Shown: positions 19,481 through 29,971 of the stretch, in pieces
Layout of the letters: each line of letters begins with the position of its first letter
Numbering within the stretch: position 1 is the first letter of the stretch
Source of the DNA: Methanobacterium sp.
GTDB taxonomy: Archaea; Methanobacteriota; Methanobacteria; Methanobacteriales; Methanobacteriaceae
Direction: 5' to 3'
DNA length: 64,000 bases
Assembly: GCA_030017655.1 (NCBI GenBank)
Contig: JASEIM010000005.1
Location: 46,674-110,673, forward strand
The notes under the pieces: model-generated
Told to the model about the DNA's origin: nothing
Databases searched by the model: none
The model's input: only the letters and a program-made list of their open reading frames with translations
Program-made: the position numbers and the translations under genes

Positions 19481-19707
19481 ATTTTAGGAAATAATAGCGC
19501 TTTAGGCACCTATTTTTTATTTTTATTTAATTTAAAGATTTTGAATAGCATTTTCATTCTCATTTATCATATGATTAATATTTTTTTTGTATTAAATTCT
19601 TTTCTTATTCGATTAATCTCACATTAGGGCCATAATTTCTAATTAATAACATCCTAATTGTTATTATCTAATAACAACAGTTCTTATATTTCCTAAAGTT
19701 AATGCAA

Positions 19708-19718
19708 ACTTTATATAG
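19708..19718 (+). promoter_or_regulatory. TATA box of the mrt operon
   Basis: ACTTTATATAG with an A-rich BRE-like GCAA just before it. Transcription should start about 25 nt downstream, near 19737-19742, which is the foot of the first leader hairpin. That gives a leader of roughly 440 nt before mrtB. Confidence 0.55.
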
Positions 19719-19741
19719 TAAAATGACCACTAATTATAAAA

Positions 19742-19772
19742 TAACCTACGGTCACTAAGTGACTGTAGGTTA
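19742..19772 (+). promoter_or_regulatory. 14-bp hairpin at the predicted 5' end of the mrt leader
   Basis: Arms 19742-19755 (TAACCTACGGTCAC) and 19759-19772 (GTGACTGTAGGTTA) pair over 14 bp with one G-U and a TAA loop. It begins within a few bases of the expected transcription start. It could protect the mRNA 5' end or be a protein site; as DNA it is a near-perfect operator-like palindrome. Confidence 0.6.
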
Positions 19773-19912
19773 GTGCTGGGAAAAGTCTTTATCAGCAATT
19801 TGAAAAGAAGGAGAAATGTCGTCAATCGTTCTTTTCCAGGCTACAGAAGGTTTCAGGATAATATTAAACGAACTTAAATCATATTGAGCCGTTTTCCCTC
19901 CAGAGAACATAA

Positions 19913-20137
19913 AAACCAAAGTATTCTTTGGTTTACTCAGTATAAAATTTTAAAATTTTTCTGAAAAGCCACTGTAGCTTTTCTGAATATGACTTTTAAA
20001 ATTAAAATAAAATTATTGAGGTTGAAGAAGATCTATGATTTTCTGAACATTCGAAATCGTTGATTTCAATGCTTGCAAAAACTTTCAGTTTTTGCAGCCG
20101 AGAAACGGAGTTTCTCATGCCCCGAACATCATGTTCG
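19913..20137 (+). repeat. Hairpin array in the mrt leader
   Basis: Successive hairpins: AAACCAAAG/CTTTGGTTT (19913-19934), GAAAAGC/GCTTTTC (19963-19983), a GAGGTTG...ATC/GAT...GAAC unit (20018-20046), CATTCGAAATC/GATTTCAATG (20048-20071), GCAAAAAC/GTTTTTGC (20075-20095), GAGAAAC/GTTTCTC (20100-20116) and CGAACA/TGTTCG (20123-20137). The last five are packed almost without gaps up to 40 nt before the mrtB start. The GAGGTTG unit shares its plan with elements at 12147, 33793, 46825 and 55170. Confidence 0.7.
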
Positions 20138-20177
20138 ATGGCCACATAAATAAAAAAATTTATGAGGTGTAAAAGTT

Positions 20178-21509
20178 ATGCCAACCTATGAAGACAGAAT
20201 AGACCTATATGGGGTTGACGGAAAGCTTTTAGAAGAAAATGTTCCTTTAGAAGCAGTTAGCCCAATGGTAAACCCTACAATCGAAAAGATAGTGCATGAA
20301 GTAAAACGTTCAGTAGCTGTTAACTTAGCAGGGATAGAAAGCGCATTAGAAAATGCAGCTTACGGTGGTAAAGCAAATTTTGTTCCTGGAAGGGAATTAA
20401 AATTACCAATAGTTGAAAATGTGGACGTAATCTCTGAAAAAATCAGAAAAATGATTCAGGTTAGCGAAGATGATGACTTCAACATAAAACTGATCAATGA
20501 CGGAAGTCAAATGCTCGTGCAGATGCCTACCCAGAGAATGACAATGGCAGCTGACTATACAGTTTCCACATTAGTTGCTGGTGGAGCAGTTGTCCAGGCA
20601 ATCATAGACACTTTTGATGTTGGTAAATATGATGCACCTGCAGTTAAAACAGCAGTTTTAGGAAGATACCCTCAAACTGTAGATTTCACTGGTGCAAACG
20701 TCTCAGCATTACTCGGACCACCAGTCATGCTCGAAGGGCTTGGATATGGTCTTAGAAACATAATGGCAAATCATGTAGTCGCCATCACAAAGAAAAACAC
20801 CCTTAACGCGGTAGCTTTATCATCCATTTTAGAACACACCTCAGCGTTTGAAACTGGAGACGCTTTAGGAGCTTTCGAAAGATTCCACCTTTTAGGAATG
20901 GCATATCAAGGTTTAAATGCTAACAATCTGGTATTTGACTTAGTTAAAGAAAATGGAAAAGGTACTGTTGGAACAGTAGTTGCATCAGTGGTAGAAAGAG
21001 CTCTTGATGATGGGGTAATTAAAGTAGCAAAAACCATGCCATCAGGGTTCAAAATGTATGAACCTAATGATTGGGCCCTATGGAACGCTTACGCAGCATC
21101 AGGCCTAATAGCATCTGTAATAGTTAACATCGGTGCAGCAAGAGCAGCTCAAGGAGTTCCTTCCACACTATTATACTACAACGATATACTCGAATACGAA
21201 ACCAGCCTTCCTGGCGTTGATTACGGACGTGTAGAAGGAACAGGTGTAGGAATGAGTTTCTTCTCTCACTCCATATACGGAGGAGGTAGTCCTGGTACTT
21301 TCCATGGAAATCACGTAGTAACCAGGCACAGTAAAGGATTCGTTGTGCCTTGTGCAGCAGCATCAATGTGTTTAGATGCAGGTACTCAAATGTTCTCAGT
21401 TGAATCAACATCTGGATTGATGGGTACAGTGTATGGAGATATAGAATACTTCAAAGAACCAATTAAGTATGTTGCAGACGGAGCTAGAGAAGTAAAGGAT
21501 AAATTATAA
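20178..21509 (+). CDS. mrtB: Methyl-coenzyme M reductase (isoenzyme II) beta subunit
   Basis: A 443-residue beta subunit of the enzyme that makes methane from methyl-CoM and coenzyme [21 protein letters not shown] at the N-terminus and [20 protein letters not shown] near residue 355 are unmistakable. Assigned to isoenzyme II (Mrt) because the operon runs B-D-G-A with no C gene and no mtr genes follow. GAGGTGTAAAAGTT precedes the ATG, 440 nt after the predicted promoter. Confidence 0.93.
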   Translation: MPTYEDRIDLYGVDGKLLEENVPLEAVSPMVNPTIEKIVHEVKRSVAVNLAGIESALENAAYGGKANFVPGRELKLPIVENVDVISEKIRKMIQVSEDDDFNIKLINDGSQMLVQMPTQRMTMAADYTVSTLVAGGAVVQAIIDTFDVGKYDAPAVKTAVLGRYPQTVDFTGANVSALLGPPVMLEGLGYGLRNIMANHVVAITKKNTLNAVALSSILEHTSAFETGDALGAFERFHLLGMAYQGLNANNLVFDLVKENGKGTVGTVVASVVERALDDGVIKVAKTMPSGFKMYEPNDWALWNAYAASGLIASVIVNIGAARAAQGVPSTLLYYNDILEYETSLPGVDYGRVEGTGVGMSFFSHSIYGGGSPGTFHGNHVVTRHSKGFVVPCAAASMCLDAGTQMFSVESTSGLMGTVYGDIEYFKEPIKYVADGAREVKDKL

Positions 21510-21533
21510 GAAAATTAGATTTGAGGCGGTAAT

Positions 21534-22022
21534 ATGGAAGAAATAAAGGCCGTTGATGTTAAAATATTTCCTTACAGGCGTTTAAAACCCGGAACAACTG
21601 AAAAAATACTTAACAGTATTATGGAATTTGATGGAATTTTAAGGGTTATAGTAAATGGAAATTCCATACCTAAAACTGTAGTATTCGGCCCTGCAAAAGG
21701 AACTCAGGTTAATCATGAAGACAGGAAGGTTATTAAAGTCAAAGAAGATCCCGTAGAACTTCGTGTATCTGTGGGGGAATTAATAATAACCGTAAATTAT
21801 GAAAATCTTGATTTATTCCTTGAAAAATTGCAAAATCTGCTAGAAAATACTTTAAGCTTTGGATACGAAGTTTCAACAGGTATTTTCACTAAAACAAATA
21901 TTACTGTTTCAGATTACTTAAAATTAGGTTATGGGATTGAGAATAACATTGATCCTCGTCTCATTGGAATGGTGGATCCTAATTCCAAGTCCCAAGATAC
22001 TGTAAAATTAATAGGTGATTAA
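21534..22022 (+). CDS. mrtD: Methyl-coenzyme M reductase operon protein D
   Basis: A 162-residue McrD-family protein. It is not part of the purified reductase; McrD proteins are linked to assembly or activation of MCR. Recognised from VKIFPYRRLKPGTTEKILN, PKTVVFGPAKGTQVNH and the closing DPRLIGMVDPNSK. GAGGCGGTAAT precedes the ATG. It lies between mrtB and mrtG, the position expected in mrt operons. Confidence 0.92.
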   Translation: MEEIKAVDVKIFPYRRLKPGTTEKILNSIMEFDGILRVIVNGNSIPKTVVFGPAKGTQVNHEDRKVIKVKEDPVELRVSVGELIITVNYENLDLFLEKLQNLLENTLSFGYEVSTGIFTKTNITVSDYLKLGYGIENNIDPRLIGMVDPNSKSQDTVKLIGD

Positions 22023-22024
22023 AA

Positions 22025-22819
22025 ATGGCTTATAAAGCTCAATACTCCCCTGGAGAAACAAAAATTGCTGAAAACCGTAGGAATCACATGGATCCTGATT
22101 TTGAACTTAAAAAAATCAGGGAAATTGCTGATGAAGATATAGTTAATATATTAGGTCACAGAAACCCTGGAGAAGGTTACAAAAGCGTTCACCCCCCTCT
22201 CGAAGAAATGGATTTCGAAGAAGATATGATGAAAGAGCTTGTAGAACCTATTCCTGGTGCAGCTGCTGGTAACAGGACAAGATACGTCCAATTTACAGAT
22301 TCAATGTATAATGCACCTGCTCAACCATATGATAGGGCAAGATCCTACATGTGGAGATTTAGAGGTGTAGATACTGGAACATTATCCGGAAGACAAGTTG
22401 TAGAAATGAGAGAATCTGACTTAGAGAAAATTTCCAAAACATTAATTGAAACTGAACTCTTTGACCCTGCAAAAACAGGAATAAGAGGTGCAACTGTTCA
22501 CGGACACTCATTAAGATTAGATGAAAATGGATTGATGTTTGATGCTCTTCAAAGATATGTTTTCAACGAAGAAACTAAACAGATATCATATGTAAAGGAT
22601 CAGGTTGGAAGACCTCTTGATGAGCCTGTAAACGTGGGAGAAGCTTTAGATGATGAACATCTCAAAGAAATAACCACAATCTACAGAAGCGATAATATCA
22701 GCATGCGTGATGATAAAGAAGCAATAGAAGTAGTCGAAACAATCCACGCTGCCAGAACCGAAGGTGGATTTGGATTAGATGTTTTCAAAAACGATTTAAA
22801 GCGTAAATTAGGTGAATAA
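22025..22819 (+). CDS. mrtG: Methyl-coenzyme M reductase (isoenzyme II) gamma subunit
   Basis: A 264-residue gamma subunit. [19 protein letters not shown] at the N-terminus, [20 protein letters not shown] and the C-terminal [20 protein letters not shown] match the family. Its ATG is two bases after the mrtD stop, with AGGTGATTAAAA overlapping that stop; mrtA begins two bases after its own stop. No mrtC/mcrC gene lies between D and G, which is the main sign that this is the Mrt operon. Confidence 0.94.
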   Translation: MAYKAQYSPGETKIAENRRNHMDPDFELKKIREIADEDIVNILGHRNPGEGYKSVHPPLEEMDFEEDMMKELVEPIPGAAAGNRTRYVQFTDSMYNAPAQPYDRARSYMWRFRGVDTGTLSGRQVVEMRESDLEKISKTLIETELFDPAKTGIRGATVHGHSLRLDENGLMFDALQRYVFNEETKQISYVKDQVGRPLDEPVNVGEALDDEHLKEITTIYRSDNISMRDDKEAIEVVETIHAARTEGGFGLDVFKNDLKRKLGE

Positions 22820-22820
22820 A

Positions 22821-24473
<1,653 letters not shown>

Positions 24474-24520
24474 TAAACCTAAAATATATTATAAAATGTG
24501 GATTAATTCCACTATTCGCT

Positions 24521-24593
24521 CGAAAATTCCCTCAAAATTCGTAGAATTTTGGGGCATCAAAAATCGAAGATTTTTGAAAGCTATGAATTTTCG
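24521..24593 (+). repeat. Cloverleaf-like nested hairpins after mrtA
   Basis: A perfect 9-bp closing stem CGAAAATTC (24521-24529)/GAATTTTCG (24585-24593) encloses two hairpins: CAAAATTC/GAATTTTG (24533-24551) and TCAAAAATC/GATTTTTGA (24557-24577). The fold is a three-way junction. It lies directly ahead of the terminator. Confidence 0.7.
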
Positions 24594-24594
24594 G

Positions 24595-24635
24595 CGCCCC
24601 AAACACACTTTGTGTGTTTGAGGGTTTTTTATTTT
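24595..24635 (+). terminator. Hairpin plus T-run ending the mrt operon
   Basis: GCGCCCC, then arms AAACACAC (24601-24608) and GTGTGTTT (24612-24619), then GAGGG and a run of six T followed by ATTTTATT. The same terminal unit, with the same GCCC...AAACAC-TTT-GTGTTT-GAGGG-T7 plan, recurs at 28481-28513. Confidence 0.7.
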
Positions 24636-24799
24636 ATTCATACTATATTTTTTTTAATTCTTTATTCCTAAAAAAATATTTTTTTGTAGAAGTTCAGATT
24701 TAATAAGTTTAAATCTTTATAATACCAAATAGAATATGTTAAATAGGTATTATCACCATATATCTTTGTATAGTTGGGATATAATTAAATGAAAAAGCA

Positions 24800-24813
24800 T
24801 ATTTAGCTAAATA
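24800..24813. promoter_or_regulatory. 14-bp perfect palindrome, candidate TetR operator
   Basis: TATTTAGCTAAATA reads the same on both strands. It lies 47 nt before the ATG of the TetR-family gene, in its promoter region, where an autoregulatory site would be expected. No test of binding is possible from sequence. Confidence 0.4.
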
Positions 24814-24860
24814 GTATCAAAAAGACGGACATAAGAATATAACCTAATTATGGTGAATGC

Positions 24861-25562
24861 ATGTCAATAGTGGAAAGAAGGGAAAGAGAAAAAAAGAAAC
24901 GTCAAAATGATATTATAAATGCAGCTGAGAAATTATTTTTTTCCAAAGGCTTTGATAACGTTTCTATGAGGGACATAGCCAGTGAAGTTGAACTAAGTAA
25001 GGCAACTCTGTATCTCTACTTTCAGAATAAAGAATCATTATTCTTTGCCATTGTACTGCGGGGAACCCGAATTTTGAATTCTATGATTAGAAACGCAGTA
25101 CAGAAAGAGGAAAAAGGTATTAATAAGGTGGCGGCTTTTAGAAACGCATATAATGATTTTACCCAACAATATCCAGATTATATTCAAATTTATAATTACT
25201 TTCAGTCCGGAAGATTCAATCTGGCGGATAAAAAAATTGGTAAAGAAAATAAAAGAATTAAAAACCATGCTGAGAATTCTATTCCTTACGTCAGTGAGTG
25301 TGCAATGGAAATACTTAAACTTCGTAAAGAAAGGTTTTCTCTTCTATGTAATTCCATCCAGAAAGGTATAGACGATGGGACAATCAGGAAGGATATTGAT
25401 CCTGTTGAAGTTGCCGTTCTTCTATCTGCAATATCTAAAAGTTTATCTAATATACCTTCAGATCGAAAAAAAATACTTCAAGATCATGGAATAGATCATG
25501 AAAAATATTTCCTGGATGTTAGTGACTTAATACAACATATGATAATGAACAAAGACAAATGA
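24861..25562 (+). CDS. TetR/AcrR-family transcriptional regulator
   Basis: A 233-residue regulator. The N-terminal helix-turn-helix spans about residues 17-63 (IINAAEKLFFSKGFDN, MRDIASEVELSKATLYLYFQ, NKESLF), with a helical ligand/dimer domain after it. The first 15 residues are very basic. ATGGTGAATGC precedes the ATG. It follows the mrt terminator by about 230 nt on the same strand, so it has its own promoter. A link to mrt control is only positional. Confidence 0.9.
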   Translation: MSIVERREREKKKRQNDIINAAEKLFFSKGFDNVSMRDIASEVELSKATLYLYFQNKESLFFAIVLRGTRILNSMIRNAVQKEEKGINKVAAFRNAYNDFTQQYPDYIQIYNYFQSGRFNLADKKIGKENKRIKNHAENSIPYVSECAMEILKLRKERFSLLCNSIQKGIDDGTIRKDIDPVEVAVLLSAISKSLSNIPSDRKKILQDHGIDHEKYFLDVSDLIQHMIMNKDK

Positions 25563-26158
25563 AATAATCTTTACCTTTTCAGTGATATATGATCAAACTG
25601 AACTTGTAAAATATTTGACCCATTTAGATTATCCCAGTAAATCCTCAATCGATTATTTTAAAATATTGATAGTGTCCTTCAGTTCTAGTTTTGAACAATT
25701 AGCCATGTATACGCTGAAAACTAATAACATAATTAAAAAAGATTTTTTTATAAATATTTGAATTTTCATCATTATATCAGCAGATTTTTGACTTTCCATC
25801 TTAACAACTTTCATTTCTGAAAAAATACAACTTAGTTTAGGGCATCTTTAGATGATACATTTGAGCTGAAGATGTTTTAGATGCCCTAACCTGTTGTTTA
25901 ATTGTTCAAGATCAATATAGATCTATTAAGGGGGGAGGGAAATGGCAATTAACGCTTTAAGTAATACCTTATAATGTTTTGCCATTACCAATTGAGATTA
26001 ATCTTTAATCTATATAATACTTTCTATTTGTTCGGTATTATTACTTTAATTTTCATTTTTTATAAATCAGTAATAAAAAACATCGATAGTCAAAGAAAAC
26101 AAAAAAATATTTCATAAAAAGTAAATCTTGTCCAAAATCCTCATCAATTCAAAAATTC
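25563..26158. other. Intergenic region with a long inverted repeat
   Basis: About 600 AT-rich bases between the TetR gene and a convergent membrane-protein gene. The only clear structure is an inverted repeat with 11-bp arms, TTAGGGCATCT at 25837-25847 and AGATGCCCTAA at 25879-25889. Downstream, GGGGGGAGGGAA is followed by a 10-codon ATG frame (from 25942), too short to support as a gene. Confidence 0.5.
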
Positions 26159-27241
26159 TTAAACTCTTTTTCTAATAGTAACTGTATGGGCCATTACAAG
26201 GGCAGAAAGTAAAATATACGCCAGCATTGCAGAACCATTAAATGTTCTGTTAAATACAAAAAGACCAATGAAGGTTTGAGTAATAAATGCTGTCAAAGCT
26301 CCAATTAAGAGTGCTTCTTTTCCAAGATACATTCGACTTCCATTTTTTCTTTTACTTCTGTACTTTTTAAGTATAAAAAATCCAGTACAAATAACCAGTA
26401 TTGTCCAGCCAAGAAACGCTAAAAGAACCCCATATCCAAAGTCAAAAGATATGCCGTATATTCCTGGAAGCATGTAATCTATATAATCTTTTTTGGTTAC
26501 TAAAACCCCGTAAAACAAGGGGAAAGGAAGTGTTAAGGCATGTATCAGGTTCATTGGTAATGATATATACCCTTCTGAGCTTCCAAGACATTGAGAACCC
26601 CAATAACAAGAGCCCTGAACATGTCCCCACAAAAGAGAATTTTTTAAAACCATTGTAAGGCTTGGCAGGGCAAATTCTTCAATTCTTGAAATCCTTAAAA
26701 GAGGGCTTAAAACAGGAGCATTCAGAATCTTTGATAATGCCTCTAAAATACCGAATCCTGCTATTCCTGCGATAATAACACTTATAACCGTTTTTGGAGT
26801 TAGTTTGGAACTTCTCTTAAAGCTCTTTGACATTATAAGTGTTCCTACTATCCATCCTAAAAACCAGAGAATTAAAAATGATCTGTGCATTAATCCCCCA
26901 GCAATAGCTATTACTCCAAAAAGGATCCATGACATTGCTTTAATTGAGTTTGATTTAATGTCAACTTCACTTAGAAGACTTGCTGAGGCTGCAAGAGTTG
27001 TCCAGCCAAAAAGAGCTATTGAACCAAACGGATGAGTGAATTCATGATGAGATACAAATGGAAGGAAAAGAAATGTGGCATCTAATCCAAATACAACTGA
27101 AAGCAGCACTGTTAATATGAGTGCAATGAAAAGAACCATGCTTAAAGGAATTGATAGAACATTGAAAAATAGCATGACTCCCAGATGTATAATTACTGCA
27201 AATTCGAGTATTAACTGAAGATGACTTTCTGCCAGTATCAT
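26159..27241 (-). CDS. Polytopic membrane protein of unknown function
   Basis: A 360-residue protein with about nine or ten hydrophobic segments and short loops, ending in a basic RKRV tail. I do not recognise a family. A roughly 35-residue outer loop with paired cysteines (GSCYWGSQCLGS, about 210-222) may be disulfide-linked. Overall layout resembles integral membrane glycosyltransferase or wall-polymer proteins, which is only a guess. GTGATAA precedes the ATG. No operon partner. Confidence 0.6.
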   Translation of the reverse strand: MILAESHLQLILEFAVIIHLGVMLFFNVLSIPLSMVLFIALILTVLLSVVFGLDATFLFLPFVSHHEFTHPFGSIALFGWTTLAASASLLSEVDIKSNSIKAMSWILFGVIAIAGGLMHRSFLILWFLGWIVGTLIMSKSFKRSSKLTPKTVISVIIAGIAGFGILEALSKILNAPVLSPLLRISRIEEFALPSLTMVLKNSLLWGHVQGSCYWGSQCLGSSEGYISLPMNLIHALTLPFPLFYGVLVTKKDYIDYMLPGIYGISFDFGYGVLLAFLGWTILVICTGFFILKKYRSKRKNGSRMYLGKEALLIGALTAFITQTFIGLFVFNRTFNGSAMLAYILLSALVMAHTVTIRKRV

Positions 27242-27383
27242 TTTATCACTGAATAAACCGTTAATTTGATAGCAAAATTATTCTAAATAAACTTGTTTTT
27301 AGTATAATATAACTTTAACTTTAAAATTCATCTAAAATTTAAAAATTTAATAAGATACGGGGCAATTCCCATATCAATAATTT

Positions 27384-28247
27384 CTACTGTCCAGTTATCA
27401 GACCTTCAATGTAGTCAAAAATACTCTGTAAATAATTCATGATCTGATCTAAAATTCCACTCTGAGAAACCTGACCTGTGATATCATTCAACTGTTGTTT
27501 GAATCCTGCCAGATCTCCTTGAACTTTTTGTGAATTTGCAATTGCATCTGCAATCTGCTGTGCCTGAGCATCAGATAGATTAATATTCAAATTGGCTGCA
27601 ATGTTAATTACAATTACCTTAATTTGAGCTGGATCCTGTAAATTCTGTTTTTGAACTTCATTTTTAACCTGTTCAAATAAATCAGCTATTTTATCAGGAT
27701 TTTGTCCAGTTTGATTTACTATCTGTGTTTCTGTGTATAATTCTTCTGTTGCAGCTTTTTTTACACTCTCTGGAATATCAGCACCTACAGCAATCTCATA
27801 AGATTTCAATACTCCAGTAAGGGCTGCTTCTCCTGATGATTGGACAGGTGATGTAACCACTACGTATCCCTTATCAATTCCTGAAGACTTAAGGGCATTT
27901 GAATACATTTTTGGAGTTACGATTTTCACTTTGCTTTTATCAACTACAACTTTAATTCCATTAGTATAACTCAAATCAACCATAGCGCAGGAGTATATTT
28001 TACTTGAAGGATATATCCTCCCTGTTATGTCTTTAGAAATTTGATTGACTTCATTCGCTGTTACAATTTTTTGTGTAGCATCTGAAACTTTTTTATCAGT
28101 ATGTGATTGAAAATAGTCCATCACCGAGCTTTTCCACTGAGAATTATCATTGGTTGCTTCTCCAATGGTCACAGCAAACCCTGATGCGCCATAAATTGGA
28201 CTTACCACCATTAACAAAAGAAAAATTCCAATTATTATTTTTTTCAT
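27384..28247 (-). CDS. Secreted DUF1002-family protein
   Basis: A 287-residue protein with a signal peptide (about 1-20) and a DUF1002-like body. Family marks are the VTIGEATNDNSQW start and the GYVVVTSPVQSSGEAALTGVLKSYE stretch (about 127-151). DUF1002 proteins of Gram-positive bacteria and methanogens are exported and have no known activity. The C-terminal 100 residues are helical and Gln-rich. AGAGGTGGTTAA precedes the ATG. Its leader is a long hairpin array. Confidence 0.85.
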   Translation of the reverse strand: MKKIIIGIFLLLMVVSPIYGASGFAVTIGEATNDNSQWKSSVMDYFQSHTDKKVSDATQKIVTANEVNQISKDITGRIYPSSKIYSCAMVDLSYTNGIKVVVDKSKVKIVTPKMYSNALKSSGIDKGYVVVTSPVQSSGEAALTGVLKSYEIAVGADIPESVKKAATEELYTETQIVNQTGQNPDKIADLFEQVKNEVQKQNLQDPAQIKVIVINIAANLNINLSDAQAQQIADAIANSQKVQGDLAGFKQQLNDITGQVSQSGILDQIMNYLQSIFDYIEGLITGQ

Positions 28248-28267
28248 TTAACCACCTCTCAACCGCT

Positions 28268-28513
28268 CGAAATCTATGATTTTCGGTGTTTGCGAAATAT
28301 TCGAAATCTTTGATTTCGATGCAGCAAATCGAAGATTCGCATGTTTAATTATCGCGACCGAAAAACCCAAAGGTTTTTGCATGCTCACAAAACTGGAGGT
28401 TTTGTGGCCATGAAAATTTTCAATTTTCATATGCTTACGAAACACAAGTTTCTTAGCTGGAAAAAAATACTTTTTTCCACGCCCAAAAACACTTTGTGTT
28501 TGAGGGTTTTTTT
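28268..28513. repeat. Tandem array of nine hairpins upstream of the DUF1002 gene
   Basis: In plus-strand order: CGAAATC/GATTTTCG (28268-28285), TCGAAATC/GATTTCGA (28301-28319) inside a TTTGC/GCAAA stem, GCAAATC/GATTCGC (28324-28340), AAAAACC/GGTTTTT (28361-28378) inside GCATG/CATGC, CACAAAAC/GTTTTGTG (28386-28406), ATGAAAATT/AATTTTCAT (28410-28430), GAAAC/GTTTC (28439-28452), TGGAAAAAA/TTTTTTCCA (28458-28479) and CAAAAACAC/GTGTTTGAGG (28484-28505) followed by T7. On the coding (minus) strand it forms the 5' leader of the DUF1002 gene. The end unit matches the mrtA terminator unit. Confidence 0.75.
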
Positions 28514-28630
28514 CCTTGAAATTTCTTTAATTCTATTTAATTATAATGATTCTTATCATTTAAAAGATGTAAACTTTTCGATTAAGTAATATAGATATAT
28601 TTATTAAACTCATTAAAAAAATTAAAAAAT

Positions 28631-29545
28631 TCACCCTAAAAGCACGACTCTACTTTCATATGCCTTATCTTTTATCTCTAAATTACATTTTTCTGCTATG
28701 GTGTTTGCAAAGTCATAAGTTTCCTGATTTGAGGGCATATTTTCCCATTTTAATCTTCTTCTTGAGTCACCAACATACATATATGCTTTGACTTCAACAT
28801 AATCTGGATTGGCTCTTTTAATTATAGCAGCGTATTCATCTGCTTTTTGCATATTATAATCTTTAACACATGTCATTCTTATTACAGACCTGCATTTAAA
28901 GCTTGAAAGCATATCAAGGCTTCTGTTTAGGTTATTCCATCCATTATCTATTTGAGGAAGGCATAATTTTTCAAATATTTTTTTATTAGGAGCATCAAGA
29001 GACACATAAAGTTGTGTAGGCTCTTCTTCAAGATTTTCCAGTTTCTGAGGATTCATTCCATTTGTAACTAAAAATGTTGTAAACTTTCTTCTGTGAAATT
29101 CTTCAATTAAATCATCAATCTTTGGATAGATCATTGGTTCTCCGGCAAGGGAAATTGCCGCATGTTTTGGGTCCTGGGATTCATCAAGCTTCTTTTTATC
29201 TGCTTTGTCATTCCCAAAAAAGCCACAAAGAAGATTTCTCTGTGCAGCAATGCTGCCGTCAATTATCTCTCCTGGATCATCCATTTCTCCTTTCCATTGA
29301 GTTTCAGTTAATGAAACATCTCTCCAGCAGAATAAACATTTTTGATGACAGAAAGGGACACTTGGAGACATTTGCAAGCATCTATGGCTTTCTATTCCAT
29401 AGAATTTTTGTTTATAACACACACCTTCATTTAATATGCTTTTTTTAGTCCAGTGACATATTTTAGCTGCAGCATGCCTGTAATTACCCACAAATCTATA
29501 TCCAATTTTTTCAAGTTTTTCCATATTCTCTATTGAAAGTGACAT
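28631..29545 (-). CDS. taw1: tRNA 4-demethylwyosine synthase (Taw1, TYW1-like radical SAM enzyme)
   Basis: A 304-residue radical SAM enzyme that condenses N1-methylguanosine-37 of tRNA-Phe with pyruvate to 4-demethylwyosine. The radical SAM cysteines are Cys66, Cys70 and Cys73 (CHQKCLFCW). The second cluster's cysteines are visible at Cys30, Cys43 and Cys56. SLAGEPMIYPKIDDLIEEFH and LVTNGMNP are typical of the family. Archaeal length without the flavodoxin domain of eukaryotic TYW1. AGGATCAGAAA precedes the ATG. Confidence 0.92.
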   Translation of the reverse strand: MSLSIENMEKLEKIGYRFVGNYRHAAAKICHWTKKSILNEGVCYKQKFYGIESHRCLQMSPSVPFCHQKCLFCWRDVSLTETQWKGEMDDPGEIIDGSIAAQRNLLCGFFGNDKADKKKLDESQDPKHAAISLAGEPMIYPKIDDLIEEFHRRKFTTFLVTNGMNPQKLENLEEEPTQLYVSLDAPNKKIFEKLCLPQIDNGWNNLNRSLDMLSSFKCRSVIRMTCVKDYNMQKADEYAAIIKRANPDYVEVKAYMYVGDSRRRLKWENMPSNQETYDFANTIAEKCNLEIKDKAYESRVVLLG

Positions 29546-29971
29546 TTTCTGATCCTAGTTGATTTTTTCTGTAATTTCAATATCATATTATATTAATATT
29601 AATTTAAATCAATTCATTGTTTTTCATATTCCTTTAATACAGGAGTTTTACAAGTTAAATACCAATATGATTTGTTTTTTATCGTTATAAACAATTAAAA
29701 ATAGATTACTTATGCAAATAAGTATCTATAATAATTTATATCTAATTTAATAAATTTAATTAATTGTAATAATGCATTGGATGAGCTTATTTTCAGAAAG
29801 TAAGAATTAATATGAATTAATTTATCAGAATACAGAATGAAGATTCCTACTCCCTACTACCTGTCATAAATTCGCTATTATGGAGCTTTAAATCAAAAAA
29901 ACGACACTGTGAACACTTTTTTAGGAAAATTAAATCAAAAGATTTATATATGATCTTAATTTGAATAGAAT
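29546..29971. other. AT-rich divergent intergenic region
   Basis: About 425 bases between taw1 (minus) and the secreted Lys-rich protein (plus). No ORF or repeat that I can support. The plus-strand promoter lies at its right end. Confidence 0.5.
29941..29951 (+). promoter_or_regulatory. TATA box of the Lys-rich secreted protein gene
   Basis: GATTTATATAT preceded by an A-rich BRE-like tract. Its centre is about 26 nt before the ATG at 29972, and there is no ribosome site in between, so the transcript may be leaderless. Confidence 0.5.

Noticed and set aside
28248..28445. A 65-codon minus-strand frame upstream of the DUF1002 gene
   Set aside because: It is made entirely of hairpin-array sequence; palindromic runs give open frames by chance. 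No homologous protein is recognisable.
28268..28513. CRISPR array
   Set aside because: The units are palindromes of different sequence and length without a constant repeat or spacers, and no cas genes are in the window.
28341..28589. An 82-codon plus-strand frame in the same array
   Set aside because: Same reason: it translates the palindromes and the flanking AT-rich DNA.
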